Assembly (NCBI GenBank): GCA_046596405.1
Contig: JBKJMN010000095.1
Span: 1-8,704, forward strand
DNA length: 8,704 bases
Reading direction: 5' to 3'
DNA from: PALSA-1004 sp046596405
Lineage (GTDB): Bacteria > Pseudomonadota > Gammaproteobacteria > Burkholderiales > SG8-41
Below are positions 1-8,699 of this stretch, one piece after another. Below the pieces are notes generated by a model, which saw only the letters and a program-made list of their open reading frames with translations, searched no databases and had not been told where the DNA came from. Every line of letters begins with the position of its first letter. Within the stretch, counting starts at the first letter, position 1. The translations under genes and the position numbers were made by a program.

Positions 1-597
1 GCTCAGGAGATCGGCCGTCGCCGGGCCGCTGCCGCGATAGGGTATGTGCGTCATGTCGATGCCGGCCATTTTCGTGAACAGCGCACCGGTCAGATGCTGC
101 GTGCTGCCGTTGCCCGACGACGCGTAGTCGATCTTGCCTGGCTTGGCCTTCGCCAGCGCGATCAATTCCTTGACGGTTTTCGCCGGCAGCGAAGGATGCA
201 CGACGATCACGTTGGGCGCGCTCGTGACCTGAGTCACCGGCGCGAAATCAGCGACCGAATCGTACGGAAGTTTCTTATACAGCGCCGCGCTCACGAAATG
301 CGTATTGCTGATCATCAGCAGCGTGTAGCCATCGGCCGGGGCTTTCGCCACCTGGTCAGCGCCGATCGTGGAGCCCGCGCCGGGCCGGTTATCGACGACC
401 ACCTGATGGCCGAGCGATTCGGTCAGTTTCTGCGTCAGGATACGGCCCGGCACGTCCGCCGCGCCACCGGGCGAGAACGGCACCACGAGGCGGACCGGAC
501 GGTTGGGATAATTTTGCGCGCCGGCGGGTTGCGCGAGCGCGGCGGCGAAGACGGCCGCCGCCAGCACAACGTGCGGCAGATGATTATCAGACCTCAT
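1..597 (-). CDS. Bug/TctC-family periplasmic tricarboxylate (or related acid) binding receptor, N-terminal 199 residues
   Basis: Periplasmic solute receptor of the Bug/TctC family, which captures small carboxylates or related acids, usually for a tripartite tricarboxylate transporter. The frame is open from the ATG at 597 to the window edge, so only about 199 of the usual 320-330 residues are present. Residues 1-27 form a signal peptide with a hydrophobic core at about 9-22 and a likely cleavage site after AGA. Family landmarks follow in order: YPNRPVRLVVPFSPGGAADV (30-49), VVVDNRPGAGSTIGA (66-80), ADGYTLL (88-94), PYDSVADFAPVT (111-122), SGNGSTQHL (161-169) and IPYRGSGPATADLL (185-198). A GGGAAAA stretch lies just upstream of the start. 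No TctA/TctB membrane genes are visible, as is common for orphan Bug receptors. The ligand cannot be predicted from this sequence. Family assignment is secure. Confidence 0.93.
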   Translation of the reverse strand, partial: MRSDNHLPHVVLAAAVFAAALAQPAGAQNYPNRPVRLVVPFSPGGAADVPGRILTQKLTESLGHQVVVDNRPGAGSTIGADQVAKAPADGYTLLMISNTHFVSAALYKKLPYDSVADFAPVTQVTSAPNVIVVHPSLPAKTVKELIALAKAKPGKIDYASSGNGSTQHLTGALFTKMAGIDMTHIPYRGSGPATADLLS

Positions 598-618
598 GAT
601 TTTCCCGGCTGAGACGTC

Positions 619-636
619 GATCGCGCGAGCGCGATC
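619..636. repeat. 8-bp perfect inverted repeat between promoter and start of the Bug receptor gene
   Basis: GATCGCGC, a two-base spacer, then GCGCGATC form a perfect palindromic repeat in the 5' leader of the receptor gene. It begins just downstream of the transcription start expected from the TATAAT at 646-651. The two-base spacer is too short for a relaxed RNA hairpin loop, which favours a dimeric protein operator, though a slightly opened RNA stem is possible. No T-run follows, so it is not a terminator. Confidence 0.4.
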
Positions 637-645
637 AGAACGCGG

Positions 646-651
646 ATTATA
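646..651 (-). promoter_or_regulatory. Probable -10 box of the Bug receptor promoter
   Basis: The minus strand carries a perfect TATAAT about 50 bases upstream of the receptor start codon, in the 87-base gap after the GGDEF-EAL gene. A 17-base spacer would place the -35 element at 669-674 (AAGCGC), a poor match to TTGACA, so the promoter may need an activator. That -35 position overlaps a small palindrome, GCGCT-T-AGCGC (669-679). Called from the motif and its position only. Confidence 0.45.
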
Positions 652-684
652 ACTGCGCTGCTTAACGTGCGCTTAGCGCGCCGG

Positions 685-2955
685 CTAGGAATTGGCGGCG
701 TCGACGGCGAGCTTCGGCACCGGTCTCGCCCGGTAATTGGCGCGCAACTGGCGCAGCACCGAAAAATTTCCGCCGCCCGCGCCCTCACGCTCGAGCAGAG
801 ACACGAATTCTGCGCCGCTGAGCGGGCGGCTGAACAGGTAGCCCTGCATCGCATCGCAGCCGTTTTCGACCAGAAACGACATTTGCGTCTCGGTCTCGAC
901 GCCTTCGGCGATGACTTTCATGTCGAGGCTGTGACCGAGCGAAATGACGGCCTTGACGATCGCGGAAGCGTTTTCGTCCTGGCCAAGTTCGTGCACGAAA
1001 GACTGGTCGATTTTGAGGCTCGTCACCGGGAAACGCTTGAGATAACTCAGGCTCGAATAGCCGGTGCCGAAATCGTCGATACTCAGGTTTATCCCCAGCG
1101 CCTGCAGTTGCGCGAGTATCGCGATCACGCTCTCGGGATCGCCCATGACCATGCTCTCGGTCAATTCGAGCTCGAGGCATTGCGGGGGCAAACCCGCCTC
1201 GCTCAACGCGTGCTGCACCGCGCGCACCAGATCATAGCGGGTCAACTGGCGCGCCGACAGATTGATGGCGACGCGCATCACCGGCAAGCCGCGCTCCTGC
1301 AGCGCGCGGTTGAACCGGCAGGCCTCGCGCATCACCCATTCGCCGATCTTCACGATCAAGCCGGTTTCCTCGGCGACTTTGATAAAATTCTCCGGCAGGG
1401 ACAATCCGCCTTGCTCGTCCTTTACGCGCAGCAGCGCTTCCATGCCGGCGATCTGGCCCGACACCAGATCCACTTTCGGCTGATAAAGCAGCTCGAACTG
1501 CTCGTGCTCGACCGCGTTGCGCAGCGACGTCTGCATTTCCAGCCGCTCCGCCATGACGGTGTTCATTTCCGGAGAATAAAACTGGAAATTGTTGCGCCCG
1601 AACTCCTTCGCCTTGTACATCGCCGTGTCGGCGTTGCGCAGCAGCGTTTGCACGTCGCGGCCATCGCGCGGAAATATGCTGACGCCAACGCTGCACGATA
1701 CCGAAAGCTCGCGCCCTTCTATGAGCGACGGCCGCGAAATCGCCTGCAGCACGCGCTGCACGACCTGCGACATCCCCTCGCCGCGGCCGATGCCCGACAG
1801 CAGCAGCACGAACTCATCGCCGCCCAGGCGCACGACGGTATCGGTCTCGCGTACGCAGGCGAGCATGCGGTGCGACATCGTCTGCAGCAGCTGGTCGCCG
1901 CGGTTATGGCCGAACGTGTCGTTGATCAGCTTGAAATGGTCGAGATCGACCAATGCCACCGCGACGATGCTCGTGGTGCGCTGCGCATTGAGCATCATCT
2001 GCCGCAAGCGGTCGTTCATCAGCAGCCGGTTGGGCAAATTGGTCACCGGATCGTGGTTCGCCAGATGTTCGAGCTTCTCCTGGTTGAGCTTGGTCGCGGT
2101 GACGTCCTCCACCGTGCCCTCGAAAAACAGCAAGTTGCCCGCTTCGTCGAGAACTGCCCGCGCGTTCTCGGAAATCCAGATACGGTCGCCGCCCTTGCGC
2201 CGGATCTCGGAAACGAAATTGGTCACCGCGCCCACGTCGCGCATCAGGCGCATGAATTCGGTCCGCCGGGTCCGATCCGTGTAAATCTGGTGCCGGATGT
2301 CGCCGGTGTTGGCGATGAGTTCGGCAGGCGAGTCGAACCCGTAGATACGGGCGAGCGCCGGGTTGACGTTCAAGTAGCGCCCGTCGGGCGAGGTCTGAAA
2401 AATCCCCTCGGTGGCGTTTTCGAATATGCTGCGGAAGCTGCGTTCGGCCTGCTGCAGCGCCTGCGTCGAGACTTTGCGCTCCGTCACGTTTTCAATGAAT
2501 CCCTCGATCGAGACGACTACGCCGCGCTTGTAAATACCGACGCCGCGCTCCGACACCCATTTGATTTCGCCGCTGCGGCACTGAATCCGGTATTCAACGA
2601 AAAAACGGCGCTTTTCGCTGAGCGCGGCAGCGATCTCCCCGCGCACGCGCGCGCGGTCTTCCGGATGCTCGATCTCTGCGAAGGAAACGGTATGATTGCG
2701 CAGCAGCTCCTCGGGGCGATAACCGGTCAGGTCGAAACAGCCATCGCTCACGAATTCCATCGTCCACTGCGCGTCGTCGCGGCAGCGATAAACCATGCCG
2801 TCGATGTTGCTCATCAACGTCGCGAGCATGCGCTCTTTTTCGCGCAACGCGCGACGTGACAGCCCGATCTCGTGCTCGCGCTTCTCCAGCTCGACCGCTA
2901 TGGCAGCGGGCGGTTTCGATTTTTTTTGCTTTTTCGGTGCGGGCTTTCGGGCCAT
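685..2955 (-). CDS. PAS-PAS-GGDEF-EAL cyclic-di-GMP turnover protein, cytoplasmic
   Basis: A 756-residue sensor-effector that can both make and break the second messenger c-di-GMP. It has a lysine-rich N-terminus (1-30), a PAS domain at about 45-160, a second PAS at about 172-288, a GGDEF domain at about 292-462 and an EAL domain at about 475-722. No signal peptide or membrane span is seen. The cyclase signature is intact (RLGGDEF, 376-382), and an RETD inhibitory I-site (369-372) sits five residues before it. The phosphodiesterase residues also look intact: EALLR (506-510), N565 in NLSARQ, LTE (598-600), IDDFGTGYSS (626-635), K648 in LKID, AEGVET (683-688) and QGY (704-706). The ATG at 2955 is chosen over an upstream TTG at 3081 because the extra 42 residues resemble translated intergenic DNA; its Shine-Dalgarno is weak. 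The PAS ligands are unknown. It lies 183 bp after clpB and looks like a separate unit. Confidence 0.94.
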   Translation of the reverse strand: MARKPAPKKQKKSKPPAAIAVELEKREHEIGLSRRALREKERMLATLMSNIDGMVYRCRDDAQWTMEFVSDGCFDLTGYRPEELLRNHTVSFAEIEHPEDRARVRGEIAAALSEKRRFFVEYRIQCRSGEIKWVSERGVGIYKRGVVVSIEGFIENVTERKVSTQALQQAERSFRSIFENATEGIFQTSPDGRYLNVNPALARIYGFDSPAELIANTGDIRHQIYTDRTRRTEFMRLMRDVGAVTNFVSEIRRKGGDRIWISENARAVLDEAGNLLFFEGTVEDVTATKLNQEKLEHLANHDPVTNLPNRLLMNDRLRQMMLNAQRTTSIVAVALVDLDHFKLINDTFGHNRGDQLLQTMSHRMLACVRETDTVVRLGGDEFVLLLSGIGRGEGMSQVVQRVLQAISRPSLIEGRELSVSCSVGVSIFPRDGRDVQTLLRNADTAMYKAKEFGRNNFQFYSPEMNTVMAERLEMQTSLRNAVEHEQFELLYQPKVDLVSGQIAGMEALLRVKDEQGGLSLPENFIKVAEETGLIVKIGEWVMREACRFNRALQERGLPVMRVAINLSARQLTRYDLVRAVQHALSEAGLPPQCLELELTESMVMGDPESVIAILAQLQALGINLSIDDFGTGYSSLSYLKRFPVTSLKIDQSFVHELGQDENASAIVKAVISLGHSLDMKVIAEGVETETQMSFLVENGCDAMQGYLFSRPLSGAEFVSLLEREGAGGGNFSVLRQLRANYRARPVPKLAVDAANS

Positions 2956-3138
2956 TCTTGGCGTGCCTAGGTGCGCGCGGCGACCTGCGGCCGCGCCAAT
3001 ATACGAGAGCCTATAGCAAAAACTATTCCCGTTGAAGCGTGCGATTGCACGAACCGCCGCGCGGGCGGCATTAATGCGCAAAAAAACGCGGATTTATTGC
3101 AGGCGCGAGCCGTCTGAGCACGCTCTCGCCGCGCGCGG
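2956..3138. other. Intergenic region between clpB and the GGDEF-EAL gene
   Basis: This 183-base gap has no convincing gene. It contains two small inverted repeats, CGTGC-GATT-GCACG (3038-3051) and CCGCC-N5-GGCGG (3054-3068), and a run of seven A (3080-3086, T on the coding strand). The T-run lacks a strong stem directly before it, so I cannot call an intrinsic terminator for clpB. A TGCTATAGG stretch on the minus strand (3018-3010) resembles an extended -10 element for the downstream gene but has no good -35. Confidence 0.4.
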
Positions 3139-5751
<2,613 letters not shown>

Positions 5752-5788
5752 GGTGGTTTCCCGTGCAGAATGGCAATAATTACCCCAC

Positions 5789-5816
5789 ACATTGGGGGGG
5801 TATCCCGAATTTCAAC
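5789..5816 (-). promoter_or_regulatory. Sigma-32 (RpoH)-like heat-shock promoter of clpB
   Basis: The minus strand reads GTTGAAA (5816-5810), a 13-base spacer, then CCCAATGT (5796-5789) preceded by further C residues. This resembles the RpoH consensus CTTGAAA-N13 to 15-CCCCATnT, with one extra A in the -10 element. The expected start, near 5782, leaves a leader of about 30 bases before the clpB ATG. clpB is a classic RpoH regulon member, which supports the call. The C-tract is seven bases long (5794-5800). A CCCCA-N5-TGGGG repeat (5783-5797) overlaps the -10 region. Confidence 0.65.
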
Positions 5817-5854
5817 CTCCCCAGCCCGAGATGGCGTCAGCGTAGAGCATCCGG

Positions 5855-6454
5855 TCAGCGCGAAAATTCCAGCGAGTAAATCAGCGCTCCGAGCATTATC
5901 AACACCATCTCCGCGGCTGTTAGCAGCACCAGCATATAAGTTATCCGGCGCGCCCGCGGCGTCATCGGCAACCAACACCGGCGCATGTACCAGCGCCACG
6001 GCGCGCAGCCGCCCCACCGCCGCTCGCGCTGGAGATATTCGTGCAGAGCCCACCCCCACGCGCTCAAGCTCTTGTCGACTTCGTCGATGCGCACGGTGCG
6101 CTCGGCGTCCGGCAGCCGCGAGTAATCATCGGTAATCGTCAGCCGGCTGCCCGCGGCAAGGGGCTCGAGCTCCCAGCGGGTACGCGCCTTGATGCCATCG
6201 CTATAGACCAGCGAGAACACGTCAACCGACTCGCGCTCGATCCGCATATCGACCGTCACGCTCTGATGATTGCTTAAATTGCGGTAGCGCGCGTGGTGGC
6301 CGTCGGCGCCGCTACGCTGCCATGTCACGAATTCAAGGTAGGGATTGATGCGGAACAGACGCTCGATGTCCGCGCAAAAGTCGCGCAGCGCAGCGAGGTC
6401 GAGCGGCGTATCCACGCTGACCCACGATGCATCGCGCGCCGGCGGCAGGGTCAT
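5855..6454 (-). CDS. SRPBCC/START-like domain protein with a C-terminal membrane anchor
   Basis: A 199-residue protein whose first 145 residues resemble the SRPBCC (START/polyketide-cyclase) fold, a helix-grip fold with a hydrophobic ligand pocket. The visible pattern is an early helix (about 18-36, containing ERLFRINPYLEF) and a run of beta-like segments (about 54-110) ending in SRLTITDDYS (103-112). A long amphipathic helix follows (about 122-145). One hydrophobic span (about 171-195) is followed by only a few residues, so the protein is predicted to be tail-anchored with the domain in the cytoplasm. Arg/Trp-rich residues 145-170 precede the span. The ATG overlaps the stop of the universal-stress-like gene (ATGA) and has no clear Shine-Dalgarno of its own, implying translational coupling. 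A longer in-frame reading to 6607 is rejected because it runs through the upstream gene. The ligand and role are unknown; the fold is assigned by pattern, not alignment. Confidence 0.8.
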   Translation of the reverse strand: MTLPPARDASWVSVDTPLDLAALRDFCADIERLFRINPYLEFVTWQRSGADGHHARYRNLSNHQSVTVDMRIERESVDVFSLVYSDGIKARTRWELEPLAAGSRLTITDDYSRLPDAERTVRIDEVDKSLSAWGWALHEYLQRERRWGGCAPWRWYMRRCWLPMTPRARRITYMLVLLTAAEMVLIMLGALIYSLEFSR

Positions 6455-6915
6455 CGCGGATATGGAATGACAAGAAGAGGCGCCGCCAACGCGCCAACCA
6501 GCTGCTCGGGATACATGCGCGAGCGCAGTCCGGGCAGCCCGCGCGGACGCGGCGCGCCAATCACGATCAGCGCCGGCGCGATCTCGTCGCTGTAAGCCAC
6601 GAGGCATTCCGTCGGTTTGCCGAGCACGGTTTTGAATTCGTATCCGATGCCGGCCGCCACCGCCTGCGCGCGCAGCCGCCCGACGTGAGCGTCGATTTCG
6701 CGCTGCAACTCGTTCTCCACATATTTGCCGTACGCATCGCGGGTTGAGGCATTGTTCAGCCAGTCATCTCCCTGCATGCCGCGCCACAGGTCCGGCACGA
6801 CCACCAGGTGCGACAAGCGGCCGCCGGCGCGGCACCAGCCGAGCGCGGCGCGTTCCGCCGCCTGGGCACCGGGAGTGCCGTGGCTGGCGATCAATACGTG
6901 GGAGAAATCCGGCAT
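6451..6915 (-). CDS. Divergent universal stress protein (UspA-like)
   Basis: A 154-residue cytoplasmic protein of the UspA/HUP type. The start SHVLIASHGTPGAQAAERA (5-23) matches the first beta-strand and nucleotide-loop region, and PALIVIGAPRPRGLPGLRSRM (114-134) leading to APLLVIPYP (145-153) matches the C-terminal strand-loop-strand. The usual ATP-binding G-2x-G-9x-G(S/T) pattern is not preserved: the GS position aligns with Arg-Met, and Pro and Arg crowd the loop. ATP binding is therefore doubtful. The central segment VVVPDLWRGMQGDDWLNNAS (38-57) is unlike common UspA proteins. ATG 6915 is preferred because USPs begin a few residues before the first strand; an in-frame GTG at 6951 would add 12 residues and falls inside a hairpin. 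The 3' end overlaps the SRPBCC-like gene by four bases, so the two are probably translated together. Confidence 0.85.
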   Translation of the reverse strand: MPDFSHVLIASHGTPGAQAAERAALGWCRAGGRLSHLVVVPDLWRGMQGDDWLNNASTRDAYGKYVENELQREIDAHVGRLRAQAVAAGIGYEFKTVLGKPTECLVAYSDEIAPALIVIGAPRPRGLPGLRSRMYPEQLVGALAAPLLVIPYPR

Positions 6916-6920
6916 GGCAA

Positions 6921-6955
6921 ATAAAATCCCGGTGTCGCGCAACCGCGGCACCGGG
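6921..6955 (-). terminator. Intrinsic terminator-like hairpin, possibly an attenuator ahead of the universal-stress-like gene
   Basis: On the minus strand, CCCGGTGCCGCG (6955-6944), loop GTTG and CGCGACACCGGG (6939-6928) form a 12-bp stem with one G-U pair in the RNA. The tail ATTTTAT follows at 6927-6921, with more T after it. This is a strong Rho-independent terminator form. It lies 19 bases after the 40-residue gene's stop and ends five bases before the ATG at 6915. The only Shine-Dalgarno-like GGGA before that ATG is at the end of the 3' arm, so folding would also mask translation. Confidence 0.75.
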
Positions 6956-6974
6956 ACTCATGACTCACCGCCTG

Positions 6975-7097
6975 TCAGACGAACAGATAGACCAGAAGCG
7001 CGATAACGAGCGAAATCCCCAGCGCCATGAAATCCTCGTGGCGGTCGTTCTTGAATATCGTAAGGGCCGAACCACGGTCGAATTTTTCCTCCGCCAT
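6975..7097 (-). CDS. 40-residue single-span membrane protein next to the transporter
   Basis: A small gene: ATG at 7097, TGA at 6977-6975, 40 residues. The N-terminal half is charged (begins MAEEKFDRGS, continues through FKNDRHEDF), and residues 24-40 (MALGISLVIALLVYLFV) form one membrane span reaching the C-terminus. It has a good Shine-Dalgarno, AGGAGA, about eight bases upstream and overlapping the transporter's stop region, with a gap of only 12 bases. A competing ATG at 7103 in another frame sits too close to that Shine-Dalgarno. Start, ribosome site, length and hydrophobicity agree that it is a real gene, probably co-translated with the transporter. Small single-span subunits often stabilise or tune a membrane partner (KdpF, CydX and AcrZ are known cases), so an accessory subunit is a reasonable inference. 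I do not recognise a named family. Confidence 0.72.
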   Translation of the reverse strand: MAEEKFDRGSALTIFKNDRHEDFMALGISLVIALLVYLFV

Positions 7098-7109
7098 TTT
7101 GCATTCTCC

Positions 7110-8699
7110 TCAGATAGTTTCGTGGACGAACAGCATGACCACAATCAGCGAACCGACGGCCTTCAATACGCCGACCACACTGCCGATAATCAAAGGCTGC
7201 CCGCCCGCCTGTTTGATCGACGACATCGTGATCTGCATGCCGAGCCCGACCAGACCGAACGTGAAGAACCACGCGATCAGATCACGGAACATCGCGATCT
7301 TGGCCGCGGTATGGCGCACCGCGCGGTGCGCCTTCACCAGCACGGCGTTGCCCTCTTTCGACAGGACCTTGGCATTAACCACGCCGCGCAGTGTATCGTC
7401 GTCCTCGATCGACATCAGCTTCTTGTTCTCGACAAGACGCTGCAGGGCGGCCTTCTGGTCGTCGCGCCTGATTTTCTCGCTCTCTTTCTTCAACACGTCA
7501 AGGTCACTGTCCTTCAGGTAATTATTGACCTCCTTGCCCGCGCGGTCCTTTTTGATCATCACCTTGTCGCTGTTGTCGAAGTACGCACCCTGGTAGTGGC
7601 GCGCCGGTGCGAATATGCCGGTCGACGACAGCAGAAAGAGGACGATGAAACCGAGCACGAACACCGGGAATTTGCTGACCAGCACCTGGCCGACATCGAC
7701 TTTTTGCGCGCCGACTTCGCGCTTCACGTACCAGATCGCGAGCCAGATCACGATGATCGGCAGGAACAATACGCGCGTGATGTTGAAGATTTCCGCGACT
7801 TTCAGCGTCTCGATGCCGTCGGGCTGGAAGGCGAGCGCAGCACCGGCCACCTGTGCAGAGTTCAAAATCCCGGTGCCGGCCCACGCGCCGAACGTGATGT
7901 ATCCCATACCAAGCGCCTTGCCGACTATCGGGAATACAAACATGCAGATGACGCCGAACAGCAGAATGGTGCCGATCGTGTACGCGATTTCGGTCGACTT
8001 GGCCTGGACTACGGGCGCAGCAGCGACTGCCGCCGACACGCCGCACACGCCGACTCCGGCGGACAGCACGCCGGTCATCGAGTTCGGCAGGTTTTGGCGC
8101 GCCCCCCACCACAGCACCAGCCAGAGAGAACCGAGCACGAACACGCCGATCAGCACGACCGACAACTTGCCGAGCTGCTCGAGCTCGGCAAAACTATACA
8201 GCGCGCCAAGCAGAATTACGCCGGTCTTCAGACCGAGTCGCGACAGCCGCACGCCGTTCTCCGCCCAGCCCGGAACCTTGAACACGTTGACGGTAACGAT
8301 GCCGGCGACGATGCCCATCACCACGTAATTAAGGTTCATCACGCTGGCGAAATTGAAGCCGAGCGACGGCTGCGCCTGCTGCGCCCACATCGCCATCAGC
8401 GGATCGAGTCCCCATTTGACTATGAAGGCGATCAACATGATGAACGTCACGCCGCCGATGGTGGACAGGTAATAATCGACGTGACCTTCAGCGGTCTGCG
8501 CAAGCAACTGCCAGAGGCCGACCGCAATGGCGATGCCGCCGAACGCGTAGCCGAGCATCTGCATTTCGCCGGCGAACCGCCCGGTATTCAACGGTTTGAT
8601 TATCATCGCATCAAGTACGCCGGCCTGCACCATATAGGCGTAAGCGACCATGCTGATCCCCATGACGAGCGTCCATGGGGTCCGCTGTGTATAGACCAT
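7110..8699 (-). CDS. YeiH/UPF0324-family putative sulfate exporter, long form with a soluble insert
   Basis: Polytopic inner-membrane protein of 529 residues from the ATG at 8699. The core matches the YeiH/UPF0324 family (Pfam Cons_hypoth698), annotated as putative sulfate exporter on limited evidence: GVLSAGVGVCGVSAAVAAAP (210-229), AKSTEIAYTIGTILLFGV (233-250) and FGAWAGTGILNSAQVAGAAL (270-289). About 12-13 hydrophobic segments are visible, the last at about 502-526. E. coli YeiH has about 349 residues. The excess here comes from an N-terminal part (about 1-115, with three likely spans) and a charged Lys/Asp/Glu-rich soluble insert (about 364-468) before the final two spans. The start is near the window edge with no stop in the last five bases, so a longer N-terminus cannot be excluded; however, a short polar stretch before the first span fits a true start. 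Substrate is unproven. Confidence 0.88.
   Translation of the reverse strand: MVYTQRTPWTLVMGISMVAYAYMVQAGVLDAMIIKPLNTGRFAGEMQMLGYAFGGIAIAVGLWQLLAQTAEGHVDYYLSTIGGVTFIMLIAFIVKWGLDPLMAMWAQQAQPSLGFNFASVMNLNYVVMGIVAGIVTVNVFKVPGWAENGVRLSRLGLKTGVILLGALYSFAELEQLGKLSVVLIGVFVLGSLWLVLWWGARQNLPNSMTGVLSAGVGVCGVSAAVAAAPVVQAKSTEIAYTIGTILLFGVICMFVFPIVGKALGMGYITFGAWAGTGILNSAQVAGAALAFQPDGIETLKVAEIFNITRVLFLPIIVIWLAIWYVKREVGAQKVDVGQVLVSKFPVFVLGFIVLFLLSSTGIFAPARHYQGAYFDNSDKVMIKKDRAGKEVNNYLKDSDLDVLKKESEKIRRDDQKAALQRLVENKKLMSIEDDDTLRGVVNAKVLSKEGNAVLVKAHRAVRHTAAKIAMFRDLIAWFFTFGLVGLGMQITMSSIKQAGGQPLIIGSVVGVLKAVGSLIVVMLFVHETI

Noticed and set aside
46..612. A 188-codon plus-strand open frame over the Bug receptor
   Set aside because: It is the shadow of the clearly recognisable Bug/TctC protein on the minus strand, and its translation is Arg/His-rich without family features.
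667..2859. A 730-codon open frame on the plus strand, antisense to the GGDEF-EAL gene
   Set aside because: Its translation is His/Arg/Gln/Ala-rich with no recognisable domain, while the minus strand encodes a complete four-domain protein. Long antisense frames are expected opposite GC-rich genes with strong third-position bias.
2956..3081. N-terminal extension of the GGDEF-EAL protein from a TTG codon at 3081
   Set aside because: The 42 extra residues show no pattern, the start codon is rare, and the ATG at 2955 opens a typical Lys-rich N-terminus before the first PAS domain.
3080..3138. Intrinsic terminator for clpB ending in the seven-T run
   Set aside because: The best stem (GCGAG/CTCGC) is short, has a long loop and ends about 18 bases before the T-run. 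The 12-base palindrome at 3128-3139 has no loop.
6958..7272. An alternative 104-codon minus-strand frame overlapping the micro-protein and the transporter's 3' end
   Set aside because: It overlaps the transporter's coding end in another frame, its composition is Arg/Gly/His-rich, and its internal ATG at 7103 is too close to the Shine-Dalgarno that suits the ATG at 7097.
7615..8328. A 237-codon plus-strand open frame opposite the transporter
   Set aside because: It is Ser/Thr/Pro-rich, as expected for the reverse complement of membrane-span codons, and the minus-strand protein has clear family motifs.
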